Below are positions 11,301 through 21,605 of a stretch of DNA of 64,000 nt, piece by piece. The stretch spans positions 80,191,228-80,255,227 of the forward strand of contig CM061068.1 of NCBI GenBank assembly GCA_030762895.1, read 5' to 3'. Below the pieces are notes generated by a model that saw nothing but the letters and a program-made list of their open reading frames with translations, was not told where the DNA came from and did not search any database. Every line of letters starts with the position of its first letter. The stretch's first letter is position 1. Origin of the DNA: Sophora flavescens (lineage: Eukaryota > Streptophyta > Magnoliopsida > Fabales > Fabaceae). Both the position numbers and the translations under genes were made by a program.

Positions 11301-12615
11301 TCTGGCTGGAGGAAGATTGGGACCCCAGAGTTTCTTTTGGGGTTTGCAACTTGATTTGAGGAGGTGGCTCAGGTGGTGGTCGCTGCTCCACTGGGGCAGA
11401 GGTGGAGATGGTGGTGGGTGAAGGCTCAAGGGGGTACTGATCAGAACTGGGGGCTGTGAGGAAGAAACAACGGTGTTGGGGCAGGATGAAAGGATCTCTG
11501 GTAGGGGTTCTAGCCCCCTCAGAGTGGTTGGGAAGAGGTCGGTGAGAAGGTGGGGGTGTTGGGAAAGTCGGCTCCGGGGTGGTTTGTTTGGGGTGGAAAT
11601 GGTGGGTTCTGGTTGGGGTAGCCGCCCTCAGGTGGTGGTGGTGCGCTCTGGGTGCGAGTGGCGGAATGGCCCTGGCGGATAAGGGTGGAGGCACAGGGGA
11701 AGGGGGTAGCGAAAGGGTGGGGTTTGAAACTGGTGGGGCGGTGACGGCCATGTCGCCACGGAGGCGAGGGAGGAGAGCACGAGAACTCTGGACGAACCCC
11801 AAGCGAAGGGGAGAGGAAACCTCTACAAGGGATGGAAGAGATCTCCAAACAAGTGGAGGAAGGAACCTTGATTGGGTGTGGCGGCCCATCTTAAATTAAT
11901 ATAGCAATTATGTTATTTGAACATCAAAATTTTGACACCGTGTATTTTTATCTTTATCTCTCACTTACTTTTTATTTTCCTATATACACCCATTCCAAAA
12001 AATACACCATAAAAGCAAAAAGGTCACCGTATGGTGTTTTGGTGTTAAAAAACTTTTCTCTAAACATAACTCTAATTTTCAGTTTCACTAGGCCCAAAAG
12101 GGGAAGTGACAAACAAATGGCCTGGCCCAAGACTGGTTGAGCTTGAACTAAACTAATACATAACACTCAGCCAGGTTCTCAAATTAGGCACATGAAAGAT
12201 AACTGAAATTAACTAAACTACGGGAGTGTTTGTGAAAAATGCTCACCTTAATAAGCTGTCCCTTAACAGCCTGAGGACCAGTCCCCACAAGTTTATCACA
12301 GAAGGCAAGGCCTGAAGGAGCTACTGTTAATTCACAGGGGACTGCTTCAGCTGCTGATGTGGGTTGTGGTTGCAAGAAAACATGGAGAAGGTTGAAACTC
12401 AAAGCAAGGCCTATTGCATCTCTTCTCTTGAACTGGGTGGTTGGGTTGGTCTCATTTTGTAAGAGTGGTAGTGGCTGAACAGAAAATGCCCAGTGATTAC
12501 GATAATTGGAGAATACAACATGTGATGATTTTGCTGCTGCAGGATATTTACCGCTTTTTTTTGGGTGCAGGGAACCAAGGCAAGTCCCAAGTGAATATGG
12601 TGCCAGTGAACTCAT
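8332..12615 (-). CDS. FKBP13: FKBP13, chloroplast thylakoid-lumen peptidyl-prolyl isomerase (5 exons)
   Basis: Minus-strand exons 12615-12247, 9926-9834, 9518-9458, 9374-9306 and 8396-8332 join in frame to 218 residues; all acceptors are AG, donors GT except the fourth (GC). Exon 1 encodes a Ser-rich plastid transit peptide, then a lumen signal with twin Arg (KRRDAIGLALSFNLL) and an AEA cleavage site, pointing to Tat import. The mature protein has the FKBP fold in order: LAFCDKLVG, AHYVGRLENGKIFDSSY, FRVGVGEVIKGWDEGILGG, GGKRTLKLPPELGYG, and VLLFDVEFI at the C-terminus. The two disulfide pairs of lumenal FKBP13 are preserved by spacing (C-x11-C near the mature N-terminus; CRGGTC). FKBP13 is a redox-controlled immunophilin of the lumen, reported to interact with the Rieske protein. 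The ATG at 12615 is chosen because the in-frame codon further out is TTG. Intron 1 (2.3 kb) is swollen by two insertions. Confidence 0.94.
9981..10288. mobile_element. Mutator-like MITE in FKBP13 intron 1, perfect 9-bp target duplication
   Basis: Terminal inverted repeats of about 40 bp (left GAGTAAATCTCCGATTTGAT, right inverse GAGTAAATACTCAATTTAGT) enclose a 308-bp non-coding element. The 9-mer AAATTCTTA is present on both sides (9972-9980 and 10289-10297), the duplication length typical of Mutator elements. It lies wholly in intron 1 and does not touch a splice site. Confidence 0.85.
10648..11889 (-). mobile_element. polyadenylated insertion (LINE-like retroposon or retrocopy) in FKBP13 intron 1
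   Basis: On the minus strand a 1.24-kb unit runs from about 11889 to a 14-base A tract (10661-10648), preceded by TATTGAATGAAGTTATGTTT, a sequence typical of plant poly-A retroposon tails. It contains one long ORF and is compositionally distinct (GC-rich 11.2-11.85 kb) from the AT-rich intron. An imperfect match of ATTAA-x3-AAGATG on both sides may be the target duplication. It shares orientation with FKBP13. Class (LINE, SINE-derived or retrocopy) is not settled. Confidence 0.5.
10858..11889 (-). CDS. uncharacterised 343-residue proline-rich ORF within the poly-A insertion
   Basis: ATG at 11889, stop at 10858-10860, no internal stop. Residues about 1-50 are basic with an RWRSLPS-like segment, about 50-215 are low-complexity Pro/Ser/Thr/His-rich, and the C-terminal 120 residues look globular with several Cys and Trp (CRMDFQICSG, WACWKYMVCEGPYAAD) and a helical end. 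I recognise no family. High GC and Pro content could also keep a frame open by chance, and overlapping frames are open here too, but 343 codons in a short-tailed insertion is notable. Reverse transcriptase is absent, so it is not an autonomous LINE. Confidence 0.4.
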   Translation of the reverse strand: MGRHTQSRFLPPLVWRSLPSLVEVSSPLRLGFVQSSRALLPRLRGDMAVTAPPVSNPTLSLPPSPVPPPLSARAIPPLAPRAHHHHLRAATPTRTHHFHPKQTTPEPTFPTPPPSHRPLPNHSEGARTPTRDPFILPQHRCFFLTAPSSDQYPLEPSPTTISTSAPVEQRPPPEPPPQIKLQTPKETLGSQSSSSQKQLDFAPPPSDLGPERPPRKPPDTGINSYPGSLVVAGASVGFFLCRMDFQICSGNIAPMVFDGKTQKRWACWKYMVCEGPYAADTIFCILSKIQSSSEQGFNRDNPETTCGRYVPAEAKKLIRNWIDKKTVDSHFFVVIDHVQKLID

Positions 12616-12987
12616 CTCCACCAAATAGAGGATGTGGCTCTCAAGCTATGCATGGGTTGGGGTAACATTACAACTAGGAAGATGTGGTTCAAATTGTTTC
12701 ATGGTGCTGTTCAAAATATCAATCAAACCCAAAATACCCTGCCTCATGGACTGATGAGTATTGGGTGGTGGGTACCCTTGTTGCAAAATGCCTCACATAT
12801 GGCACTGGCCCATTTTACTCACAACTCAGGAAGACCTTAAATAATTCATTTATTTAATGCGAGAATACGGTGTCAAAATTAATGATATATTTATATTTAA
12901 TTTAATAAACATATTATAATGATATGTTTAATACAAATCCATCCCACTACAAATCCAATTTCACATAACTAATAAAAGCCCATAAAT
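12616..12987 (-). promoter_or_regulatory. 5' flank / promoter region of FKBP13
   Basis: 372 bp separate the FKBP13 ATG from the palindromic element. The stretch is less AT-rich than the intergenic surroundings and should hold the leader and proximal promoter. No TATA box stands out convincingly, as is common for photosynthetic housekeeping genes. Confidence 0.35.
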
Positions 12988-13945
12988 GCTTAATGATCTT
13001 TTTGGTCCCTGAAAATATGATCATTTTTTATTTTAGTCTCTAATTTTTTTTTCATTGCATTCGGTCCTTATAACTTTTTAAATTTTGCAATTGGTCCCTT
13101 ATTGGTCCCTGAGGGACCAATTGCAAAATTTAAAAAGTTAAAAGGGCCGAATGCAAAGAAAAAAATGCAAGGACCAAAACCAAAGTTATCATATTTTCAA
13201 GGACCAAAAAGATATTAGTTAAAAAATAATATATTAAATGATTCGGGAACGAAACACTTACAGTAAAAAAATAACACTGACTGGGAATGGTCAATGCCAC
13301 ATATTACCTTATGTGCGTGTGTTGTGTCTCTGCAACTTAGATTGCGAGGGACAAAAACAAAAACTGTAGTGCAAAGAAACTAATTTGAAAGAGTAGAATG
13401 TGAGAGGGAGAAACTATAATACAGAAACATGACAGGGATGTGAAAAAGTGGATGAAGGAAATGAATCTGCCTATGAAGGAAGTTATTGTTGAACGTGGGA
13501 AAGAAAATCACAAGAATTATTCTCTGAAGGCAGGTTTCTTTCCTCCATCCACTTTTTCGCATTTCTCTCATGTTCTATATTACAATTTCTCCCTCTCACA
13601 TTCTACTTTCTCAAATTAGTCTCTCTGCATTACAGGTTTTTCTCTATCTCATTCTAAGTTGCAGAGACATAACATACGCACGTGAGATAATTTGCAGAGT
13701 TGGTCATTATTAGTCAGTGTTTTGTTTGCTGTAAGTGTTTTGATCCCGAATCATTTCATATATTATTTTTTAACTAATATTTTTTTGGTCCCTAAAAATA
13801 TGATCACTTTGGTTTTGGTCCCTGATTTTTTTTTCAGGGACCAATTGCAAAATTTTAAAAGTTAAAAGGACCGAATACAAAGAAAAAAAATTCAGGACCA
13901 AAACCAAAAGTGACCATATTTTCAGGGACCAAAAAATCATTAAGC
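12988..13945. repeat. about 960-bp palindrome (foldback element)
   Basis: Left arm (12988-13472) and right arm (13530-13945) are inverted copies around a ~57-bp spacer. Outer ends read GCTTAATGATCTTTTTGGTC and, inverted, GCTTAATGATTTTTTGGTCC. Middle pairs include the AACACTGACT/AGTCAGTGTT and TTGCAACTT-type blocks. Near the centre, GTAGAATGTGAGAGGGAGAA faces TTCTCCCTCTCACATTCTAC. The outer parts of each arm (12988-13222, 13771-13945) are themselves palindromic. Short flanks CATAAAT and CATAAAA may be a target duplication. No coding content is supported. Confidence 0.85.
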
Positions 13946-14172
13946 CATAAAAAAAATCTCTTCACCCAAATAAAGGCCAGAGAGTTATTCAATCGAAAAG
14001 ACTGTTCTGCCCTTGGTTTCAATTTTATCTCCACAAATTATCCTTGTGCTATTTTATTGTAACCTAGCTAACCATCACCTTCATCGAGCAGCGCAGAGCA
14101 GAGTCGAGTCCCTAGCCGCAATTTGCATCCATCTTGTTCCTATGTTACCGCAACAACTTCAAATCCTCGAAC
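13946..14172 (+). other. possible host first exon / leader, interrupted by the copia element
   Basis: Just before the element an ATG (14141) opens the frame MLPQQLQILE. If the element and its 5-bp duplication are removed in thought, the frame runs on to a CAG/GTGATG donor-like site at about 19448. That suggests insertion into a small first exon. No downstream partner exon is recognised, so gene status is weak. Confidence 0.25.
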
Positions 14173-14594
14173 TGTTGGAAATTTCAGCCAAAGCAAGTCT
14201 CACATTGGGAGTTAACTTGGAGAGCCCTCTTTAGCCTATATAAAGAAGCTTAAGGGGTGATAACTAATCACACCAATCCTCACAAGAGAGAGTGGGAGAA
14301 AAATAGAGAGATCCTTAGAGAGAGTTTTCTCAGAGAGAAAAATAGCGAGCCAATTTGTGAGAGTGTTATCCACAAATTGAGGATATAATATTCTTGTATT
14401 TTTGTATTCCCATTATTGTTATAGTGGAAGTTTAAGCGGCCTACGGGTCCCGTGGTTTTTTTTCCTTGCTCACATTGAGGACGTTTTTCCACGCTAAAAA
14501 TTATTCGGTGTTATTACACTTATTTTCTACGCTTCTGCTTAGTGCCCATTCTTGAGTTCACAGAGGAGGGAAATTATGCTGGTATTTCCCAACA
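14173..14594 (+). repeat. copia 5' LTR
   Basis: 422 bp, begins TGTTGGAAATTTCAGCC and ends CCCAACA. CCTATATAAAGAAGC near 14237 is a clear TATA box for the element promoter. Confidence 0.95.
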
Positions 14595-14595
14595 T

Positions 14596-14607
14596 TGGTA
14601 TCAGAGC
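14596..14607 (+). other. primer binding site for tRNA-Met
   Basis: TGGTATCAGAGC one base after the 5' LTR. Confidence 0.95.
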
Positions 14608-14962
14608 TCTCAGAGCTCTGGAATACTAGGTGCCGGATTTATAAGAAAATTCTTAGTATGCTCTGTGGCTGCAGCATTGTCTGATCTTCCACATCATAAA
14701 AGAATTATTCTTGTTGCGGGAAATAAAGTGTGGTAGTGTGAAAGTGCATGCCTAGAAAAGTTCTGGCTAGGAAAGACTTGGTATTTAAGTGTGTCTATTG
14801 ACCCACCTCTCTTTCCTGGGAACTTCCTCAGTACGTACTGTTCACAAACTACAGTAATTTTCAGCATTCGGTACAAGTCACCTATACGACACTATTCACG
14901 TATAGTGTTATTTTTATCAAAACCCACCTGGTTGGAGGAGCTATTGGCCTGTGTAACTTAAG

Positions 14963-17900
14963 ATGGAGGGAGATGTCACTCATGATGGAGACATGTTCAA
15001 GTTAACTGCAGATAACTACTCCTATTGGAAGCCGATGATGGAAGATCATCTATACTGCAAAGATTTGTATTTGCCAATTACCCAGAAGGATATGCTGAAG
15101 GATATGCTGAATGTGAAGACTGACAAAGATTGGGAGCTTCAGAATCGGAAAGCAGTGGCTATGATCCGAAAATATATTGATCGAAGCTTTTTCGAGCATG
15201 TATCAACTTATACCAATGTGTATGAGTTGTGGACAAAACTTGAATCCTTGATTCAAAAGAAGACGCCCAGGAACAAAGCCCACCTTGTCAGACGATTGGT
15301 AAAGTTGGAGTACATGAACGGTCAAAATATGATCGAACATCTGAACACTTTCAAAGGCATTGTTAATCAATTAACAAAGGCAGGCATGAGTGTTGATGAT
15401 GAGTTGCAAACTCTTCTACTCCTCAGTTCTCTACCTGAGAGTTGGGACACTCTAGTTGTCACTCTCAGCAACTCTGCTCCAGACGGAAAGCTTAGCATGG
15501 ATTCTGTTACAGATTGTTTGCTAAATGAAGAGTCAAGACAGAGGGAAAGAGGTTTGAACAATCAGTTTGAAGCCAATGTTGTTGAAAATAGAGGAAGGAG
15601 TAAGAATCGTGGAAAAGGATGTCGTGGAAAATCACAAGGTAGGTCCAAATATCGAACCAGACTAAATTGTTATTACTGTGGCAAACCAGGACACGTAAAG
15701 CCTGAGTGTAGATTCCTGAAAAGAGACCAACAAGCTGGAACAGTCCACCCTGACCAGATTAACCCGAAGAAGAAGAAAGAAGATGGAACAACTACTGCAG
15801 TGGCCTCGAATGATGAGAATATATTTCTTGTCGGAGTAGAAAATTATCTAAATGTTGCATCAGATGATTGCATATGGATAATTGAATCAGGAGCATCCTT
15901 CCAAGTCACACCTCATGAATAATTCTTCTCATCATACCAACAAGGATAATTTGGTACGGTGAAGATGGGAAACCATATCACAAGTAAAATCGTCGGTATT
16001 GGCGAAGTAACTTTGATGACTGAGAATGTAAATAAGCTTGTTCTGAAGGAGGTCAGACATGTACCCGAGATGCGTCTGAACCTTATCTTAGTGGGAAAGC
16101 TAGATGAAGCTGGGATGATAAACCAATTTGGTAGCGGCAGATGGAAACTCAGCCAAGGAAGCATGATTATTGCTCGCGGCAGAAAGGAAGGCTCCCTGTA
16201 CATTATGCAGGGAAAGATATTCAAGGGGGAGATGAATGTTGCTCAAGACGCAACCAAAGAACTGTGGCATAGACGACTGGGCCACATGAGCGAGAAGGGT
16301 CTAGAGATCCTTGCAAAAGATCATCTCCCAAACATAAAAGGGCAGCCACTTGAATCCTGTGAAGACTGTCTAGCAGGCAAACAACACAGAGTATCTTTTA
16401 AAAGATCAGATGATGCAAGAAGAAGAAAGCAGATTCTGGATCTTGTTCATTCAGATGTTTGCTCAACGTCTGAAAGGTCTGTTGGTGGTGCTCAATACTT
16501 TGTTACCTTCATCGATGATCACTCTAGGAAGGTGTGGGTGTATCCATTGAAGACGAAAGATCAAGTTCTTCAAGCTTTCAAGGAGTTTCATGCTTCTGTA
16601 GAACGAGCATCTGAAAGAAAACTGAAATGCTTGAGAAGTGATAATGGCGGAATAATACACTGGTCTGTTTGAGGCATATTGCAAAACTCATGGGATAAGA
16701 CATGAGAAAGTTCCTCCCAAGACACCTCAGATGAATGGAGTAGCTGAAAGGATGAACAGAACGATCGCAGAGAAAGTCAGAAGCATGCTTTCTCAAGCAA
16801 AACTTCCCAAATCATTTTGGGGCGAAGCAGTGAAAACTGCGGTTGATCTGATAAATCTGTCTCCTTCAAGACCTTTAAATGGAGAGATTCCAGATGAAGT
16901 ATGGACTGGAAAGAAAGCCTCTTATGGTCACTTGAGAGTCTTTGGGTGTAGGGCATTTGTCCACATTCCTAAAGATGAAAGAGCAAAGCTAGATGCAAAG
17001 ACAAAGGAATGCATATACCTTGGTTCACCAAGAGATGAACTTGGTTTCAGATTATGGGATCCTGCACACAAGAAGATTGTTCGAAGCAGGGATGTGGTGT
17101 TCTTTGAAGATCAAATAATCCAAGACATTAAGCAATCTGAGAAGCCAAAGCACAAAGTGATTTCTGATTCAAGTCCTGTTGTGATAAACAATTCAGGGGG
17201 AGAGAATCCTCAAAGGAATGATGAACATGATCAGGATGAACAATCTGATCAGACAGAACAACCTGACCAGATAGAACAAAGTCAGGATCAGATGATGGAG
17301 ACTGATGAGACAAAAGAAGAATATCAAGTAAGACGATCCAGAAGAGTCAGACAACCATCAAGAAGATATTATTCAGATGAATATGTCAATCTCACTGATG
17401 AAGGAGAACCTCAAAGCTTCATAGAAGCAATTGAGACCAATGATAAGGAGAAATGGTTGCAAGTCATGGAAGAAGAAATGCAGTCCCTGAAAGAGAATCA
17501 GACGTATGACCTGGTGAGATTACCAGATGGACGAAAGGTGTTGAAAAACAAATGGGTGTTCAAGCTCAAGACGGAAGAGAACAACCCAAACCCCAGGTAC
17601 AAAGCAAGAACTATTGTAAAGGGGTGCAACCAGAAGAAAGGCATAGATTTCGAAGAAATATTCTCACCAGTGGTGAAGATGACATCTATTAGAGCAATTC
17701 TCGGTCTAGCTGCAAAACTAGACTTGGAGATTGAACAACTTGATGTAAAAACAGCATTCCTACATGGAGACCTAGAGGAGGAAATCTATATGGAGCAACC
17801 AGAAGGTTTTGCAGAACCAGGCAAGGAACATCTAGTGTGTCGTCTGAAGAAAAGCCTCTACGGTCTGAAGCAAGCTCCAAGGCAATGGTACAAGAAGTTT

Positions 17901-18971
17901 GATCTCTTCATGACCCAACACAATTTCAAGAAGACCTCCGCAGACCACTGTGTGTTTGTGAATAACTATGAGAATGGTGAATCCATCATACTTCTGTTGT
18001 ATGTTGATGATATGCTAATTATTGGGAAAGATAAGGCGAAAATAGCTGCTCTCAAGAAGGCATTGAGCAAGTCTTTTGCCATGAAAGATCTGGGTGCAGT
18101 GAAGAAGATTCTTGGAATGAAGATAACTAGAGATCGTTCTAGAAGGATGTTGTGGATGTCACAAGAAGACTATATCCAGAAAGTTCTTGAAAGGTTCAAC
18201 ATGCATAATGCCAAACCTGTGCATGTTCCATTACCTGGTCATCTCAAACTGAGTAAGACGCAATGTCCAGGGAATGAAGAAGAAAAAGAAGAAATGAACA
18301 AGGTGCCCTATTCTTCTGCAGTGGGTAGTCTTATGTATGCAATGGTCTGTACAAGACCAGACATTGCTTATGCTGTCGGAGTTGTGAGTAGATTCCTATC
18401 AAATCCAGGAAAGGAACACTGGAATGCAGTGAAATGGATACTACAATATCTGAGAGGAACTGCCAAAAGCTGCTTGTGTTTTGGCAATGGAAATTTAAAG
18501 CTTCTTGGGTATTCAGATGCAGATATGGCAGGAGATGTGGATTCAAGAAAGTCTACATCAGGATATCTAATTACTTTTGCAGGGGGGGCTATCTCATGGC
18601 AGTCAAGACTACAAAAGTGCATTGCTTTAAGCACTACAGAAGCATAATTCATCGCAATCACCGAAGGTTGCAAAGAGATCTTGTGGATGAAGAAGTTCCT
18701 AAAAGAGTTAGGACAGGATTAGGAAAGTTATATTCTCTATTGCAACAGTCAGAGCGCAATTCATCTCAGTAAGAACTCGACATTTCACTCAAGGTCGAAA
18801 CACATCGACATAAGGTATCACTGGATCCGTGATGTGTTGGAAAGTAAATTGCTGCAGATTGAGAAAATACACACAAAAGATAACGAGGCGGATATGATGA
18901 CAAAATCTCTATCGAAAGAGAAGATAGAAGTCTGTAAAGAAGTTGCAGGCTTAGCATCAACCCCAAACTGA
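14963..18971 (+). pseudogene. copia gag-pol polyprotein, multiply interrupted
   Basis: From the ATG at 14963: gag helical region, zinc knuckle CYYCGKPGHVKPEC (about residues 233-246), protease start (WIIESGAS, Glu in place of the catalytic Asp of the usual DSGAS), then stops at 15920 and 15947. The frame resumes with GAG-pre-integrase (LWHRRLGHMSEKGLEIL) and integrase (SDVCSTSERSVGG, FIDDHSRKVWVYPL), shifts frame near 16650, and continues with the integrase end, reverse transcriptase (LDVKTAFLHGDLEEEIYMEQ; catalytic YVDDMLI) and RNase H (GYSDADMAGDVDSRKSTSGY). Stops at 18645 and 18720 cut the RNase H end, which reads to TGA at 18969. Order protease-integrase-RT-RNaseH is diagnostic of copia; the set-up resembles Tnt1-type polyproteins. 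It cannot make active protein. Confidence 0.93.
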
Positions 18972-18995
18972 TTCAAGGATATTTTCCCTTTGGCT

Positions 18996-19006
18996 GAAGG
19001 GGGAGA
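18996..19006 (+). other. polypurine tract
   Basis: GAAGGGGGAGA just before the 3' LTR; plus-strand priming site of the element. Confidence 0.85.
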
Positions 19007-19008
19007 TT

Positions 19009-19434
19009 TGTTGGAAATTTTAGCCAAAGCAAGTCCCACATTGTATGGGAGCTAACTTGGAGAGCCCCCTTTAGCCTATATAAAGAAGCTTAAGGGGTGC
19101 TAACTAATCACACCAATCCTCACAAGAGAGAGTGAGAGAAAAATAGAGAGATCCTTAGAGAGAGTTTTCTCAGAGAGAAAAGTAGTGAGCCAATTTGTGA
19201 GAGTGTTATCCACAAATTGAGGATACAATATTCTTGTATTTTTGTATTCCCATTATTTTTATAGTGGAAGTTTAAGCGGCCTACGGGTCCCATGGTTTTT
19301 TTTCCTTGCTCACATTGAGGAGGTTTTTCCACGCTAAAAATTGTCCGATGTTATTACACTTATTTTCTACGCTTCCGCTTAGTGCCTATTCTTGAGTTCA
19401 CAGAGGAGGGAAATTATGCTGGTATTTTCCAACA
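19009..19434 (+). repeat. copia 3' LTR
   Basis: 426 bp, begins TGTTGGAAATTTTAGCC and ends TTCCAACA; differs from the 5' LTR by about 18 substitutions and an extra 4 bases (GTAT-like) near its start. Confidence 0.95.
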
Positions 19435-19573
19435 CAAACCAAATCAGGTGATGAAACACACAACCTTATCTTCTTCCTCGTTGAACTATGTTTCATGCAC
19501 AATTTTTTTGTCTTTAAAAAAACATGGCGCTATTTATTTTTGTGCGAGTTTAGCATTGTTTGATGTAAAGTAA

Positions 19574-19574
19574 G

Positions 19575-19602
<28 letters not shown>
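19574..19602. repeat. (TA)n microsatellite
   Basis: About 14 uninterrupted TA units. Confidence 0.95.
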
Positions 19603-19605
<3 letters not shown>

Positions 19606-19799
19606 TTGTAAACATTGAAGTGTGTTTTTGACTATAGCATAACAGTAGCGGACAGGTGTCAATTGGTAGATTTTTTGCATTGTTTTATTAAAAGAGTTTT
19701 TTTTGGGATTTGTTGGTGACTTGCTTCATAGGAATTGGGAATCATAGGAATTGGGAAACCTAACGTGATAGGTTTCCTTCTTTTGCTTTCTGACTTCAT

Positions 19800-20122
19800 T
19801 TTGTTTATCTCCCACACTACCTCGATTTGACTTCAAGAGGTTCGTGGATGATGTCGACCCCAACGGAGACGCGGCTTCCTTCGCCGCTGGGGCTGTCGCG
19901 ATGGCCTTCGTCTCCAATGACAGTTGTGGCAGTGTTTCGGAGACCGATCTGGTCGATGAGGGATCGGACGCGAGCCTTCTTCTTGGATCTGGAGAGGGAG
20001 AAACGAAGGTGGAACTCGGCGGAGAACATGGGGGTTTCTTCCACGGTAAGCATTGGGAAGAGAAGGTCATTTTGCATAACGTAAGTTGAAATCACTTCAA
20101 CGGCAGAGAGGTAGTTTTTCAA
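19800..20122. other. GC-rich gene-like segment of unknown strand and identity
   Basis: Between AT-rich flanks, about 19830-20050 is GC-rich with open frames on both strands: 81 codons plus strand from 19844 (acidic; SNDSCGSVSETDLVDEGSD) and 101 codons minus strand ending at 19817 (basic SRSKKKARVRSLIDQIGLR). It looks like part of an exon, but neither reading matches a family I know and the strand cannot be decided. It may be the outermost captured gene piece of the Helitron-like region. Confidence 0.3.
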
Positions 20123-20236
20123 TAACTTAATCTTTGTATGTATTGTGAAAGTTTTCCATGACTATTCCATTAAATAAGGTTTTTTTAGAGCATTCATTAA
20201 ATAAATTCGTCTGATTTTCTATTATTTATATCATTT

Positions 20237-20340
20237 ACTTGATTCTAAAAATGGGGTTTGGTTCCAAGTTGTTTGTGTGGATTGGTTTGATTCTGAAAAA
20301 TGCATATGAGGTGTTTGAGAAATTTCATCTTTGTGAGTTA
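20237..20340 (+). repeat. intron-like block shared with 33355-33455
   Basis: GGTTTGGTTCCAAGTTGTTTGTGTGGATT through AATGCATATGAGGTGTTTGAGAAATTT closely matches a second copy at about 33355-33455. This links the two Helitron-like regions. Confidence 0.75.
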
Positions 20341-20419
20341 ATTATTCAGAGTATCTAACATCTCAGGTAAATCACCGAAAACATGATTTGCCAATCTATA
20401 AGTGAGCTTTTGTAGCCCT

Positions 20420-20620
20420 AAATGCTTTATCAAGGCAGAACCCAAGCACCTATTTTTTTTTATTGGAATTCTGTAGGTTATTTGACAAGCAGTAATAGTC
20501 TGAACAATGATCAGGGAATATTCTTTCCTGAAGAGGCTCTCAAGCTACTGGCAAAACCAAGTCAGAGTATCATTCCATGTAAGAGCAATTCCATGGAAAG
20601 CTTGAGCTCACATTGAGGAT
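20420..20620 (+). pseudogene. unrecognised exon-like fragment
   Basis: A short open stretch reading LNNDQGIFFPEEALKLLAKP sits between AT-rich intron-like sequences. It may be a captured exon; family unknown. Confidence 0.25.
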
Positions 20621-21240
20621 GAGCTTTGATAGGTTGACATTAACAAAATTGTCACCTTCTATACCCTCTATAAGACTTGCATGTTTGATATTTTCTCCTG
20701 CAACATCCTTGATTGTAATCTTTTCTATTACAGGTAGAGCATTGTGTTATAACTTATAAGCATCAACTGGATGATCCCCATATAAACAGCTTTGTCAAAG
20801 CCTTCTATATCCTTTATAAGACCTGCATGTTCTTATCTGTTAATTATAGAAATTTCATCTTTTCTGTAATATCTGTTTTTAATAATTGACACATATCATA
20901 GATAGTCCTATTTATCAATTTTTTAGATTTTGTTTGAGGCCTTTTCTTTGTGTAAGTAGTTATATCTATACCTTCCTACTCCCTAAGTTCAATATAACAC
21001 ATACGCATTTGTGGAGTAATCTGTAATATTACTTTATTACTGTTATTATTTAATTTTGGTTCAAAGTTTATGTTATATTACTGTAAATATAGTGTTCTGA
21101 TATAGTTTTTTGTTTATCAAACATTAAAGTAAAAGTAAGTTTTGCGTACTTATAGAAGGTATAGATCATTTAGAAGAAATCTACAGTACTAAATTTTTTA
21201 CTTGCATAATTGATTTAAACACTAACAAATATGTGTGTAG

Positions 21241-21605
21241 GTAATAAGTATTCAATATAGGGTCATGGATGATGTTGCACCAGAGGAAGGAGGGGTTGAC
21301 GGTGCCAGAGAGAGAAGAGAAGCATGGAAGGTGGCGGCATCTTCCTTGACTCAGTTTCAGAGGCTCGCGATGGTACCAACGTTCATTTTTTTCTTCTTCC
21401 CTTCTTTCTTTTTTCTCTGTGATTCGTTTCTGTCGCTATGTCCTAGGGTTAGGGTTTTCTCATTCCCCCTTCTTCTGCATAATTCAATTCTCACTACATT
21501 TCATTTTCAATCATTTCTCAATTTTTAACCCCATTTACCACCTTCCCCATTGATTCTTGTCATCCGGTGTTCGCAGGAAAATGCAATGTTGATGAAGCTT
21601 CTAGG
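21241..21605 (+). pseudogene. two exon-like fragments of an unrecognised gene
   Basis: After a TGTGTAG acceptor-like site an ATG at 21265 starts an acidic then helical segment (MDDVAPEEGGVDGARERR, then AWKVAASSLTQFQRLAM) ending at a GT donor near 21372. After a T-rich intron, an acceptor (GTTCGCAG, to about 21577) precedes ENAMLMKLLG and another GT. The exon/intron rhythm argues for a gene piece, not chance. I do not recognise the protein, and no further exon follows before the ferritin piece. Confidence 0.35.

Larger units (their letters stand above)
14173..19434 (+). mobile_element. complete Ty1/copia retrotransposon (inactive), 5.26 kb
   Basis: Two LTRs (14173-14594 and 19009-19434), a tRNA-Met primer site, gag-pol in copia order and a polypurine tract define a full element. 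Flanks CGAAC (14168-14172) and CAAAC (19435-19439) are a 5-bp duplication with one difference. By eye the LTRs differ at about 18 positions plus one 4-bp indel (roughly 4%), so the insertion is moderately old. The coding frame has stops at 15920, 15947, 18645 and 18720 and a frameshift near 16650. Confidence 0.95.

Noticed and set aside
10858..11889. Interpretation of the proline-rich ORF as an alternative FKBP13 exon
   Set aside because: It has its own ATG, stop and poly-A tail, and FKBP13 exons 1 and 2 join in frame without it.
15913..18966. Minus-strand ORFs inside the copia polyprotein
   Set aside because: Shadow frames of gag-pol; the plus strand carries all domain motifs.
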